DNA of 64,000 nucleotides from SpSt-333 sp964371615 (lineage in GTDB: Bacteria; Bacteroidota; Ignavibacteria; UBA10030; UBA8401). The notes beneath the pieces are model-generated. The model did not search any database. It saw only the letters and a list, made by a program, of their open reading frames with translations, and was not told the DNA's origin. Location: NCBI GenBank assembly GCA_964371615.1, contig CAYJMS010000002.1, forward strand, positions 372,001 to 436,000. The letters run 5' to 3'. The position numbers and the translations under genes were made by a program. This document shows, piece after piece, positions 17,677-27,458 of this stretch; position 1 is the stretch's first letter; each line of letters opens with the position of its first letter.

Positions 17677-18627
17677 CTACTTCCTCTTTGTTTCTTTCGT
17701 CTCATCGCCCGACGTCTGGCTCATGCCGGAGAAGATCTTTGCGATTACTCCGACCGTTCCGGCGACATCGGAGAGGTTCGAGGGAACGATCATCGTGTTG
17801 TTTTTCTGTGCCAGTTTCCCGAACTCGCCGAGATATTGTTCTGCAATCCGGAGATTCACCGCATCCAATCCCCCCTTATCATTAATCGCATTCGCGATTT
17901 CGCGGATCCCTTTTGCGGTTGCCTGTGCGACTCTCTCAATCTCTTGTGCGCGTCCTTCCGCTTCGTTGATCCGTTTCATCTTTTCTCCCTCGGACTTTGC
18001 TATCGCTTCCTGCTTGTCGCCTTCGGCGCGGTTGATCTTCGCTTGTTTATCCCCTTCCGATTCAGCAATCAATGCGCGTTTTTCCCGCTCGGCACGCATC
18101 TGTTTTTCCATTGCATCTTTAATACTCGGCGGAGGAACGATGTTCTTTATCTCGTGCCGCGTCACTTTCAATCCCCACGGCGCCGCCGCCTTGTCGACCG
18201 CCATCACGATCTCTTGATTGATCTTGTCGCGCTCTTCGAATGTTCGGTCGAGATCGATCCGTCCGATCTCGCTGCGCATAGTGGTCTGCGCCAGTTGCGT
18301 CGATGCGAACACATAATTGTCGATGCCGTACGATGCCTTCACCGGATCGATGATCTGGATATAGAGGATTCCGTCTACCTCGACACCGATGTTGTCTTTG
18401 GTGATGCAGCTCTGCGGCGGAACGTCAATCACCATTTCCTTCATCGAATGCTTGTACGCGACGCGGTCGATAAACGGGATCAGGATATGGAATCCCGCAT
18501 CCAGTGTGGCGCTGTACTTGCCGAGCCGTTCGATGATGAAAACGGTCTTTTGCGGAACCACGCGTGCCGTCTTGGCGAGAATGACGAATGCAAAAAAGAT
18601 CAGTCCTATAAGAATATATGCTTCCAT
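17677..18627 (-). CDS. SPFH/Band 7 (stomatin-like, QmcA type) membrane protein
   Basis: A 316-residue protein with an N-terminal membrane helix (about 3-22), an SPFH domain (QKTVFIIERLGKYSATLDAG through VPPPSIKDAMEKQ), and then an Ala/Glu-rich coiled coil with repeated AEGDKQ and SEGEK blocks. A short Ser/Thr/Lys tail ends it. It forms oligomeric scaffolds in membrane microdomains. It is encoded 14 bases after an NfeD gene, the usual stomatin-operon partnership. The leader GGAGCATCACCATGG recurs exactly at the aldolase gene. Confidence 0.92.
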   Translation of the reverse strand: MEAYILIGLIFFAFVILAKTARVVPQKTVFIIERLGKYSATLDAGFHILIPFIDRVAYKHSMKEMVIDVPPQSCITKDNIGVEVDGILYIQIIDPVKASYGIDNYVFASTQLAQTTMRSEIGRIDLDRTFEERDKINQEIVMAVDKAAAPWGLKVTRHEIKNIVPPPSIKDAMEKQMRAEREKRALIAESEGDKQAKINRAEGDKQEAIAKSEGEKMKRINEAEGRAQEIERVAQATAKGIREIANAINDKGGLDAVNLRIAEQYLGEFGKLAQKNNTMIVPSNLSDVAGTVGVIAKIFSGMSQTSGDETKETKRK

Positions 18628-18641
18628 GGTGATGCTCCGTT

Positions 18642-19106
18642 TTAGTGTTCCGTTGATGGCGTAACCGGCCGGACCGTCAGAACCAGATTGTTTCGTTCTA
18701 CGATCTCGGCGATTGTTCCTTTTGCTAACGGCGCTGATGATTCGGCGTTCCAGATCGTGCCGTTGAATTCCACCTTGCCGCCGATCCCCGGTTGTATATC
18801 GCTGACGACGGTGACGCGGTTCCCTTTCACGCTGTCGATGGCGTCCGCATCCGCGGTTTTTACTTTTCCTTTAAAATATTTGCTGCCGTACTTCCGGAAA
18901 ATAAAGAGCGACGCGACCGACACGGCAAGAAAGAGGGCCAGCTGAGTGCTGAATGTCAGTTCGATCCCGAACCAGAGCAGCAATGCGATGCACCAGGCGC
19001 CGATCCCGAAAAAAATGATGATGAATCCCGGCAGCACCAGTTCCATCAGCATCAACACAAGTCCGAAGAAGAACCAGATCAATTCGTACGATGTTTGTTC
19101 GAGCAT
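18642..19106 (-). CDS. NfeD-family membrane protein
   Basis: A 154-residue short NfeD protein. Two to three N-terminal membrane helices (about 8-75; LVLMLMELVLPGFIIIFFGI) precede a C-terminal OB-fold domain (about 85-150; GNRVTVVSDIQPGIGGKVEF and WNAESS). Short NfeD proteins act with SPFH proteins in the inner membrane; the link is shown here by direct adjacency. It lacks the protease domain of long NfeD. It is divergent from osmC. Confidence 0.88.
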   Translation of the reverse strand: MLEQTSYELIWFFFGLVLMLMELVLPGFIIIFFGIGAWCIALLLWFGIELTFSTQLALFLAVSVASLFIFRKYGSKYFKGKVKTADADAIDSVKGNRVTVVSDIQPGIGGKVEFNGTIWNAESSAPLAKGTIAEIVERNNLVLTVRPVTPSTEH

Positions 19107-19213
19107 ATGGTATCCTGTCGATTGTCGATGAAAAGGTAGAAAATCAGTGCAGAAATAGCAACTTCGAATATCGGGAATTCTTTCGTATATTTTTCAATAT
19201 CGGAGAAAAATGT

Positions 19214-19633
19214 ATGAAAGTAGAACTTATCCGCATCAACGGTGAATACAAACTGGAATCGAAAAACGACGCCGGTAAAACCATCATCTTCGACAATTCC
19301 ATCGCCGCTGGAGGGAACGAGGAGGGTTTCCGGCCGATGCAAACACTGCTGGCGGCAATGGGTGCATGCAGTTCCATGGATGTCATTTCGATCCTGAAAA
19401 AGCAGCGATTGGAACCGTTCGAACTCCGTGTGGTGATCGATGGTGAGCGGGAAACCGGGAAGGATTCCAATCTCTGGAAGACCATTCACGCACAATTCAT
19501 TTTTAAAGGAGCCCTGCCGAAAGAAAAAGCCGAGCGCGCGGTGGAATTGTCCATGAAAAAATATTGCTCCGTTACTAAAACTCTCGAAGCGGCCGGCGCT
19601 GCGGTAACATTCGGCGTGGAAGTGAATCCCTAA
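19214..19633 (+). CDS. OsmC family peroxide-reducing protein
   Basis: A 139-residue OsmC/Ohr-like protein. ATG 19214 follows GGAG at good spacing; an upstream in-frame start at 19091 would overlap nfeD and is rejected. GFRPMQTLLAAMGACSSMDVISIL carries the first conserved Cys (about residue 56), and KKYCSVTKTLEAAG carries the second, the pair that reduces hydroperoxides. It belongs to the YhfA-like subgroup, so the substrate is uncertain. Monocistronic, ending in a strong bidirectional terminator. Confidence 0.9.
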   Translation: MKVELIRINGEYKLESKNDAGKTIIFDNSIAAGGNEEGFRPMQTLLAAMGACSSMDVISILKKQRLEPFELRVVIDGERETGKDSNLWKTIHAQFIFKGALPKEKAERAVELSMKKYCSVTKTLEAAGAAVTFGVEVNP

Positions 19634-19648
19634 ATTGTGAATGGTATT

Positions 19649-19684
19649 AAAAAAATCCCCGATGACTCCATCGAGGATTTTTTT
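19649..19684. terminator. Bidirectional rho-independent terminator
   Basis: AAAAAAATCC.CGATG pairs with CATCG.GGATTTTTTT around ACTC, with a single mismatch in the stem. The A-run and T-run make it work for osmC on the plus strand and the TonB-like gene on the minus strand. Confidence 0.82.
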
Positions 19685-19713
19685 GTCCTGTGCCACATCC
19701 GGTTGTATCGGCA

Positions 19714-20448
19714 TTACTCCTTGTCTTTGGAGAGTTTATACTTGATCGGCAGCACCACTTCGGCTTCAATCGCTTTTCCATTTTTCATCGCCGGCTTAAA
19801 TTTCCATTGCCAGATGGCCTCCATTGCCTCTTTTTCCATTTGGTTGACGGCCTGAGGATACTTTTGTTTGGCCTGATACGCCTTTAGTTTCCCATCCTCC
19901 GCATACACATCATTTTTTATACATTCGGCAAATTTGATTGAGCCGGTTTCGGTGATCAACACTTTGAAGAAAAAGATCCCTTCCACGCCGTTCTTCCGTG
20001 CTTCGTCGGGATACGACGGTGATTTTGTGCTAATCGGCACCGGTGCGGTGTTCTCGGAATTCTCATCCCCTTTAGTCCCCTCTTTTTTCAGCATAAAGAA
20101 TGCCGTATGTTCCTTCCCTTCGTCGACATATAGGTTATTTTGTACCGACGGCGTATATCCTTTTGCCGAGGCACGCAACTGATAGAATCCTTTCGGAACA
20201 TTGACGAGAGTAAATTGTCCCGTCGCTGCTGTTTCCGTCTTCAGTGACGATCCGAGTATCTCGACCGTCGCAGCTGCAATCGGACTCCGGTCGGCGATAT
20301 CGATCACTGTGCCGATGACTGTGCCCATCGGTTTTTTCTGTTCGAGCATCAGTACCGATTCTTCCGGATCAAGCGCGGCTGCCAGGAATTGACAATAGGC
20401 CGGCGTAACAGAGAAAAGCGCCAGGAGAATAATGCCGTACTTTTTCAT
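19714..20448 (-). CDS. TonB C-terminal domain protein with carboxypeptidase-regulatory-like domain
   Basis: A 244-residue exported protein. It has a signal peptide (IILLALFSVTPAYC), then an Ig-like CarboxypepD_reg domain (about 42-118; GTVIGTVIDIADRSPI, then GFYQLRASAKGYTP). The C-terminal TonB domain spans about 145-240 (PSYPDEARKNGVEGIFFFKV, then AIWQWKFKPAMKNGK). Unlike a true TonB it has no membrane anchor or Pro-rich span, so it may not transduce energy but bind a TonB-box-like partner in the periplasm. AAAGGA precedes the ATG. It is third in an operon with an ECF sigma and its anti-sigma. Confidence 0.85.
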   Translation of the reverse strand: MKKYGIILLALFSVTPAYCQFLAAALDPEESVLMLEQKKPMGTVIGTVIDIADRSPIAAATVEILGSSLKTETAATGQFTLVNVPKGFYQLRASAKGYTPSVQNNLYVDEGKEHTAFFMLKKEGTKGDENSENTAPVPISTKSPSYPDEARKNGVEGIFFFKVLITETGSIKFAECIKNDVYAEDGKLKAYQAKQKYPQAVNQMEKEAMEAIWQWKFKPAMKNGKAIEAEVVLPIKYKLSKDKE

Positions 20449-20463
20449 TGTAGTATCCTTTCT

Positions 20464-20901
20464 TTAATTGTTGACAACATCATACACGGTGCTTTGAACG
20501 ACATACGGCGGCATTTCGAGCACGTAGACATATTCCGTATGCTGCGTAACGGACGGTACATTGGTCAATGCAATGTAACTTCCCAGCAGAATGAGCAGCA
20601 TGGCGGCAGCAAATGCCGGCATCGGAATGCGGATCTTGCGTGCGAAAAAATTTCGTACCGGCGATGCATCAATCGCAAATTGAGGCCGATGCGTGCGGAA
20701 CAACGCTTCTACTTTTGTGTCGAGCGAGGCAGGAACAGGTTCGGAAGCGGATGCATGGAGCATATGCGTCAGTATGAGCAAAGAGCGAAACTGCTCCCTG
20801 AGCATTCTGTTCTCCTTCAATTCGCCGAACACTTCCCGCATCCCGTCGTCCGGCAATTCATTGTCGATGAGACGGTGCAGCATTTCATTGTTTGCAGTCA
20901 T
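20464..20901 (-). CDS. Putative anti-sigma factor, one transmembrane helix
   Basis: A 145-residue protein. The N-terminal 50 residues are helical (LHRLIDNELPDDGMREVFGEL), like the sigma-binding domain of anti-sigma factors. One membrane helix lies at about 93-112 (MPAFAAAMLLILLGSYIAL) with a short outside tail. The His-Cys-Cys zinc motif of ZAS anti-sigmas is absent. Its role is inferred from its position: its ATG overlaps the ECF sigma stop by four bases. The signal it senses is unknown. Confidence 0.75.
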   Translation of the reverse strand: MTANNEMLHRLIDNELPDDGMREVFGELKENRMLREQFRSLLILTHMLHASASEPVPASLDTKVEALFRTHRPQFAIDASPVRNFFARKIRIPMPAFAAAMLLILLGSYIALTNVPSVTQHTEYVYVLEMPPYVVQSTVYDVVNN

Positions 20902-21461
20902 AATGATCCTGCCTTTCTGTAGGGTTCCATCGTTTCCAGTAATGCTTTTCTCGCTTTAAAGAGCCGCGATTTGACCGCACTGACGGACGACCGCGTGACA
21001 CCGGCAATTTCTTCATAGTTCATCCCTTCGTATTCCCTCAGGAGCAGCACTTCTTTATAGTGAGGCAGCATCGCATCCAGTATCGCGGTGATTATTGCCG
21101 ATTGTTCGTCGTTTTGAAATTCCAAAACAGGTGATTCTTCCGAAAGGATCTTTTCATCCTCGTCCGAGAGCGGACGGTAGTGTTTTCTTTTCTCCAGCAT
21201 GGAAAATGCTTCATTCCGGGCAATCGTGAAAAGCCACGATTTTAACGATCCGGGATTCCGCAACGATCCGTGCAGAGTCATCATTTTCACGATTGTTTCA
21301 TGCACAGCATCCTCCGCCGCAGCGCCGTCTCCGAGCAGACGCCGGCAAAACGAATACAAGCCGGTTTTATACCGTTCGTAGATTTGAGACGCTGCCCTCC
21401 CGTCGCCGTTTTTCAGACGGATGGCAAGGTATTCATCCGTAATGAGTTCGTGTGGCATCAC
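20898..21461 (-). CDS. ECF sigma-70 family RNA polymerase sigma factor
   Basis: A 187-residue ECF sigma factor. Region 2 spans about 15-85 (YERYKTGLYSFCRRLL, then LKSWLFTIARNEAFSMLEKR). Region 4 spans about 125-180 (KEVLLLREYEGMNYEEIAGV, then AVKSRLFKARKALLE). It heads a three-gene operon with an anti-sigma and a TonB-like secreted protein, and probably directs transcription of envelope genes and its own operon. It is coupled to the next gene by an ATGA overlap. Confidence 0.93.
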   Translation of the reverse strand: MMPHELITDEYLAIRLKNGDGRAASQIYERYKTGLYSFCRRLLGDGAAAEDAVHETIVKMMTLHGSLRNPGSLKSWLFTIARNEAFSMLEKRKHYRPLSDEDEKILSEESPVLEFQNDEQSAIITAILDAMLPHYKEVLLLREYEGMNYEEIAGVTRSSVSAVKSRLFKARKALLETMEPYRKAGSL

Positions 21462-21497
21462 TAGTATGATTGGGAAAGTGAGAAAAAGTTGCTCTGA

Positions 21498-21980
21498 TTA
21501 ACCGATTTTTTTATACGTATGGAATGCATATCCGGTGTGCTGCTCCGTCTCGGTCAATATGAACCGGGATCCTATCAGATGGCTATAATCGGGGAAGAAT
21601 ACATCTCCTTCTTCGTCGTTCTCGACGACGGTCAACAGGAGTTCGTCTGCACGGTCAAGAAATTGGCGATAAATCTCCCCACCGCCGATAATGAAGACTG
21701 TCTCATCGTTGTGAATGTGCGCCACTGCGGCCTCAACAGTCGGATAGAATTCAGTATTCTCCTGAAGTTGGTCCCGTGGGAGGGTTCGGGTGAGAATGAT
21801 ATTTCTTCTATGTGGAAGTGGTCTGCCGAGGGATTCAAATGTCTTTCGTCCCATCACCACAGTGTGGCCGGTCGTGAGTTTTTTAAATCGCTGCAAATCC
21901 TCCGGAATGTGCCAGGGGATTTTACCGTTCTTACCGATGACTCTGTTGTTATTGAGGGCTGCTATAATAATCAACTTCAT
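21498..21980 (-). CDS. folA: Dihydrofolate reductase
   Basis: A 160-residue DHFR that reduces dihydrofolate with NADPH. It opens MKLIIIAALNNNRVIGKNGK, with IPWHIPEDLQRFKKLT supplying the active-site Trp and acidic residue (Glu near 27), then VVMGRKTFESLGRPLPHRRN for NADPH binding, and FIIGGGEIYRQFL. The length is standard. It lies downstream of thyX, separated by about 210 bases of heptamer repeats. Confidence 0.95.
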   Translation of the reverse strand: MKLIIIAALNNNRVIGKNGKIPWHIPEDLQRFKKLTTGHTVVMGRKTFESLGRPLPHRRNIILTRTLPRDQLQENTEFYPTVEAAVAHIHNDETVFIIGGGEIYRQFLDRADELLLTVVENDEEGDVFFPDYSHLIGSRFILTETEQHTGYAFHTYKKIG

Positions 21981-22016
21981 CGTTTTTGCTGAAATGGGCT
22001 CTGTAAAAAACAGGAA

Positions 22017-22087
22017 TTAGGTATTAGGTATTAGGTATTGGGAATTGGGAATATGTAAATGGTCATTGGTAATTCGTCATTGGTTAC
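22017..22087. repeat. Heptamer tandem repeat, left arm
   Basis: Degenerate 7-base units such as GGTATTA, GGAATTG, GGTCATT and GGTAATT in tandem between folA and thyX. Facing units occur at 22135-22190. No ORF lies between the arms, only about 47 bases. Confidence 0.75.
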
Positions 22088-22134
22088 TTCCAAAAGGAAA
22101 CTGATATCTGGCATCTGAAATCCTTTTCTAGTCT

Positions 22135-22190
22135 CGTAATCATTAATCGTTACTCGTTACGCATTAATCATTCATCATTCATAATTCAAT
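22135..22190. repeat. Heptamer tandem repeat, right arm
   Basis: Units such as CATTAAT, CGTTACT and CATTCAT in a 7-base register. The reverse complement reads GAATTAT, GAATGAT, TAATGAT, the same type as other repeat arms in this window. It ends exactly at the thyX stop codon. Confidence 0.7.
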
Positions 22191-23123
<933 letters not shown>

Positions 23124-23231
23124 TGATTTTATCCTTTTTTATAGAGATTTTTCATGCTCAACATACGGTGATTGTCGACGAAAATCAAGAAATACGGCGA
23201 GAATATCATACTTTTGATGTGACGTGCGTAC

Positions 23232-23262
23232 TTTACAACATTTACGTTTTTTGGTATGTTTG
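23232..23262 (+). promoter_or_regulatory. Possible Bacteroidota-type promoter
   Basis: TTTA, then 19 bases, then TATGTTTG (23255-23262) fits the TTTG/TAnnTTTG pattern. It lies about 50 bases before the GGAGG and ATG of the lipoprotein gene. Pattern only. Confidence 0.3.
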
Positions 23263-23312
23263 TAACCGGTTAGGGGGAATAAAAAAATCATTTTATTATT
23301 ATAGGAGGTTTC

Positions 23313-25157
23313 ATGTTAAAAAAATTTTCGTTCATCATTGTGGCGTTGGTGGGTATTATGCTCATCGGGTGCGAGGAAGACAAGGATGAAAATAATACCA
23401 TTGTCAATTCCACAACTCAAAATACGCTGAAACCGGTCGGTACGATCAGCGGCAAAGTGGTCGATCGTCATACCGATAATCCGGTGGAGGGGGCGTTGAT
23501 TTCCATCGCCTATAACGGCACGGTCTTCAAAACGACTACCGATGAATCGGGAAGTTTCTCCTTCAATAATGTCGCCTGCAACCGCGACGCAACCACCGGT
23601 ACTGTCACGGGCACATACCAGTTGACTGTCTCACTCGTGAATGTGAACCAGGCAATTCCGGATTCATTGCCGAAATATCGGGAATTTTACATCAACAATA
23701 ATTTGAGCGTCACCTTTATCGACCTTGCCCAAAACGATACGTCGAAAAACAAGATCCCAGTGGAAGGCCTTGAAGCCAATATCCGGTTTGATATCGGCAA
23801 GATGAACACAACAATCGCCGGACAGGTCGTGGACGTAGAGTACATGCCTGTCGAGAATGCTCTGGTCTATCTTGAAGAAGCGCTCACCGGCGACGTTCTG
23901 CAGACGACCACGACAAATGCTTCCGGACAATACACGTTCTCTAAAGTAGAGGGCGGGACGATGATTTACATCGAAGCACGCTCTCAAAACGGTACCCTGC
24001 AGGGCGGATTGATCGGCAATCTTTTCCTGACGATCAATAAAAACAGCGTAGACCTTCGATCGCAGGTCAATGCAGAACGGATTGTGATCACTCCGGCGGA
24101 CAATATCGCACCGTATGTTACGATGATCTCTCCCGAAAATTTGAGCGATGTCAGCCCGATCAATCTGACAATGACGGTAAAGTTCAGCGAGCCGATCAAA
24201 CAGACGGCCTATACCGTCACCAATCTTCCCCTCGGCCTCGGTACGTTGATTGATGATATCCATTTTGATTTCGTCGGATTCAAAAAAGCAACCGGCAACA
24301 CAAATTTCACCCTTTCGTGGGATTCGTCGTTCACGACATTAACCGTTACTCCTGCACAGGTGACCGGCGCATCGAAATATACGCTGAATATCGCTGCTGC
24401 GCTGGCGAAGTTGAAGGACCGCGCAGGAAATGCGGTGGTTGCCAATGCCATTGTCGGTGATTTTGAAACGCTGAATTTTACCACCAACGGCAACACCACC
24501 ATCCCCGGCGCTCCGTTGCTCACTCGTCGGATAAGCCCCGGCATTGGTTTTACCAATCTGAATTTCACCGGCGGCACCGTCGGATTGGAATGGGCGATCG
24601 ACAACAATTCCCGCAGTTATAAAGTTTATCGGAGCGTCAACAACGAACCGTACAAACTTCTGGCGGACAATATTATGGACACCCGGTACAATGATAATAC
24701 GGGCGTATTAGTATCGGGATACAATCCTCCGGGCGACAACGATCCGTATATGGCCTTCAACGTCAAATATAAAGTCACCGGTATCAGCAAGGATCTGGTG
24801 GAAGGTCCGGAAAGTAATGTGTTGATAGTACGTGACGATGTATGGCCAAAATTGGTCAACGCCACGGTCGATTCTGCGCAGACCGGATTCGATTATATGT
24901 ATCTCCGGTTCGACGAACCGCTGTTGATCAGCGCCGCACAGGTACCGTCGAATTATAATATCAGCAATCTCCCTCCGAGCATCGCGTCGTCGGTCACCGA
25001 AGCATTGTATCTGGGCTGGAACGGAGCATTCTATCAGGTACGCCTGCAAATCACGAAGCATTCCATCGCCACCGGCGAAGCCGTGACGGCGACAAATCTG
25101 GTGAGAGATCTTAGCGATAATCCGATCGATCCGAATTCGGGTTCAGTCGTATTCTAA
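23313..25157 (+). CDS. Large lipoprotein with carboxypeptidase-regulatory-like and Ig-like domains
   Basis: A 614-residue lipoprotein. The signal peptide ends in the lipobox LIGC (Cys about 21), followed by an acidic EEDKDENN stretch as in surface-exposed Bacteroidota lipoproteins. Two CarboxypepD_reg-type domains follow (GTISGKVVDRHTDNPVEGA near 44; TTIAGQVVDVEYMPVENA near 165), then a Big_5-type Ig domain (about 265-395) and a second such region near the C-terminus (about 505-610). A fibronectin-like stretch lies between. A strong GGAGG precedes the ATG. It is probably a surface structural or binding protein; no enzyme motif is seen. Confidence 0.82.
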   Translation: MLKKFSFIIVALVGIMLIGCEEDKDENNTIVNSTTQNTLKPVGTISGKVVDRHTDNPVEGALISIAYNGTVFKTTTDESGSFSFNNVACNRDATTGTVTGTYQLTVSLVNVNQAIPDSLPKYREFYINNNLSVTFIDLAQNDTSKNKIPVEGLEANIRFDIGKMNTTIAGQVVDVEYMPVENALVYLEEALTGDVLQTTTTNASGQYTFSKVEGGTMIYIEARSQNGTLQGGLIGNLFLTINKNSVDLRSQVNAERIVITPADNIAPYVTMISPENLSDVSPINLTMTVKFSEPIKQTAYTVTNLPLGLGTLIDDIHFDFVGFKKATGNTNFTLSWDSSFTTLTVTPAQVTGASKYTLNIAAALAKLKDRAGNAVVANAIVGDFETLNFTTNGNTTIPGAPLLTRRISPGIGFTNLNFTGGTVGLEWAIDNNSRSYKVYRSVNNEPYKLLADNIMDTRYNDNTGVLVSGYNPPGDNDPYMAFNVKYKVTGISKDLVEGPESNVLIVRDDVWPKLVNATVDSAQTGFDYMYLRFDEPLLISAAQVPSNYNISNLPPSIASSVTEALYLGWNGAFYQVRLQITKHSIATGEAVTATNLVRDLSDNPIDPNSGSVVF

Positions 25158-25242
25158 TCTCTTTCGTTTTTACCATCGGAGGCTCTGCGTTGTTTGCAGA
25201 GCCTTCTTTGTTTTCATCGCAATCTTTTTGGATATTATCGGC

Positions 25243-27432
25243 ATGAATATGAAGTACAGCGTCCGTCATTTGATTTTCCTTTTCGTTTGTTGTTCACTCC
25301 TTCTGCCGGGACAATCTACGCAGGTGCGTCCGAAGGTCGGCCTGGTGCTTTCCGGCGGCGGCGCACTCGGATTCGCACATATCGGCGCATTGAAAGTGAT
25401 TGATTCGCTGGGGATACCGATTGATTATGTTGCCGGAACTAGTTTCGGCGGTTTGGTCTCGGGCCTGTATTCCGTCGGATACCGCAGCGACAGCCTGCTG
25501 AAACTTGTCGACGCAGTCGATTGGCAGGATTTGTTTATTGACCAACCGAAACGGGAAGTTCTTCCTTACGCCGAAAAAAAATATACCGGACGGTATCACA
25601 TCCGCTTACCGTTGAAGGGCTTTACACCGACTTTCCCCAGCGGTGTCATCGCAGGACAAAAAATTTCGCTGCTCTTCTCCCGATTGACATACCGCTATTC
25701 CGATGTCCTCGATTTCGACTCTTTGCCGATCCCGTTCCGATGTGTCGGTGTCGATCTGATTACCGGCAATCAGGTGGTGATCGACCGCGGCCCGCTGCCG
25801 GTGGCAATGAGGGCAACCATGGCGATCCCCTCCGCGTTTACACCTGTCGTCTATGGAGATTCTTTACTCTCAGACGGCGGACTGCTCAATAATTACCCCG
25901 TCGACGTGCTCAAAGCGATGGGAGCCGATATCGTCATCGGAGTCGATGTTTCCGGATACAAGTTTTCTCGCAACGATGCTTCCGATCTATTCAAGGTGAT
26001 GGACCGTGCTGCTTCGATACCGCGGTACCAGCATCTTCCGGGATTTGTTAAAATGACCGATGTATATATAGAACCGGACATGTCCGGATACGGAATTATG
26101 GACTTTGACCGAGCTTCCGTTGCACAGATCATAGAACGAGGATATTATGCCGCACTGGCCAAAATTGATACACTTACCGCATTAAAGAATTATATGGCGT
26201 CGTTCCAGACACCGGCCGTGAATCCGTCGGAAACAGCACCCAAGCCGAATACAATGATCGTTCACGGAATTCAGATCGTCGGCAATGAAAAGCTCGACTT
26301 CGGCTTCATATATTCGTTGCTCAATATTCGTCCCGGGACTCCCTTCTCGCCGGATATCGTTGATGAGAAGATTACCGAAGCATATTCACTCGGGTATTTT
26401 GAAACGATCTCCTATTCAACCCACTCCGTCAGCGACACCAGCCTTTCGGTCGTCATCTCGGTGAAGGAAAAATTGTTTCGTGAACTCAACATCGGCCTTC
26501 GGTATGATGAATTCTATCAATTGGTCGGCATTATCGGAATACGGTCGACCAATTTGTTGCTGTCGGGAATACGCTTGGAATCCGAAATGGAATTCGCAGG
26601 ACTGTTCCGGTCTTGGATAAAAGCGTCGTATCCCTCCCGCTCGTTGGACCTGCCGATCTATCCCTTTGTCACCGTTCGGTACAGGGATACACCGCTGCAT
26701 GTGCATACACCGACTCTTGTCCTTCAATATAAAGACCGTACTGCGGCAATGGGTGTGGGATTCGGATTGATGATTGACAAAGCGCTCTCCATCGAGACAG
26801 TGTTGTCCGATGAAGCCACGAGCATTGTTCCCAAGACGATGTCGAGTCTTCAGAAGATCAATCACCATCTTCGCCACATTTCGACAGCCGTGCAGATCGA
26901 CTATCTCGACGATCTCTTCCTCCCGCGAAGAGGGGTCGATATACGTGCCGCCTTTGAATATTCCAGCACGGTCATCGGATCGGACTTTAATTATACCCGT
27001 CTGACAATGGACGCGTCGTACTACGTGACGCCTTCGCCGTTGCATACCATCTCGCTCCGCGGATCCTTCTATCGTACGTATGATTCTCCTCCTTTTTTCA
27101 AAGGTTATTTCCTAGGTGGTCCGGGTCAGTTTGTGGGTGCAGATTACATGCAGATTAACGGTATAAAATTTATTGTCGGACGAACGGAATATCGGTATGA
27201 ATATAAGAGGGATATTTTTCTGAAAGGAATATTCAATGTCCTGATCGATCCGGGAGTTCTCAGTCCAATAAATCCCACATCCGCACGCTTGAGGTTCGGT
27301 TACGGCATCGGTATAATGTTTACCTCAATTCTCGGGCCGTTTGAACTGATTATTGCTCGCGGAGACAAATCGTATATCACCGATCGGGGCTCTCAACGGT
27401 TGCTGCATTTTTCCGCGGGAATGAAATTTTGA
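25243..27432 (+). CDS. Patatin-like phospholipase fused to POTRA and BamA-type barrel
   Basis: A 729-residue outer-membrane protein. A signal peptide is followed by a patatin domain (about 30-300): oxyanion loop SGGGALGFAHIG (37-48), nucleophile GTSFGG (Ser 67), and dyad Asp in SDGGLLNNYPV (about 211). A single POTRA-like domain (about 335-405; IVHGIQIVGNEKLDFGFIYS) leads into a 16-strand-type surface-antigen barrel ending in F. This is the PlpD/type Vd autotransporter layout. ATG 25243 is used rather than TTG 25228; ATG 25249 is also possible. It follows the lipoprotein gene by 85 bases. Confidence 0.9.
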   Translation: MNMKYSVRHLIFLFVCCSLLLPGQSTQVRPKVGLVLSGGGALGFAHIGALKVIDSLGIPIDYVAGTSFGGLVSGLYSVGYRSDSLLKLVDAVDWQDLFIDQPKREVLPYAEKKYTGRYHIRLPLKGFTPTFPSGVIAGQKISLLFSRLTYRYSDVLDFDSLPIPFRCVGVDLITGNQVVIDRGPLPVAMRATMAIPSAFTPVVYGDSLLSDGGLLNNYPVDVLKAMGADIVIGVDVSGYKFSRNDASDLFKVMDRAASIPRYQHLPGFVKMTDVYIEPDMSGYGIMDFDRASVAQIIERGYYAALAKIDTLTALKNYMASFQTPAVNPSETAPKPNTMIVHGIQIVGNEKLDFGFIYSLLNIRPGTPFSPDIVDEKITEAYSLGYFETISYSTHSVSDTSLSVVISVKEKLFRELNIGLRYDEFYQLVGIIGIRSTNLLLSGIRLESEMEFAGLFRSWIKASYPSRSLDLPIYPFVTVRYRDTPLHVHTPTLVLQYKDRTAAMGVGFGLMIDKALSIETVLSDEATSIVPKTMSSLQKINHHLRHISTAVQIDYLDDLFLPRRGVDIRAAFEYSSTVIGSDFNYTRLTMDASYYVTPSPLHTISLRGSFYRTYDSPPFFKGYFLGGPGQFVGADYMQINGIKFIVGRTEYRYEYKRDIFLKGIFNVLIDPGVLSPINPTSARLRFGYGIGIMFTSILGPFELIIARGDKSYITDRGSQRLLHFSAGMKF

Positions 27433-27458
27433 CTCAAAATGGAACACCGTTCTGCACC

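Noticed and set aside
17650..18645. Plus-strand frame of 331 codons
   Set aside because: Antisense to the SPFH gene, His/Arg/Phe-rich composition typical of shadow frames.
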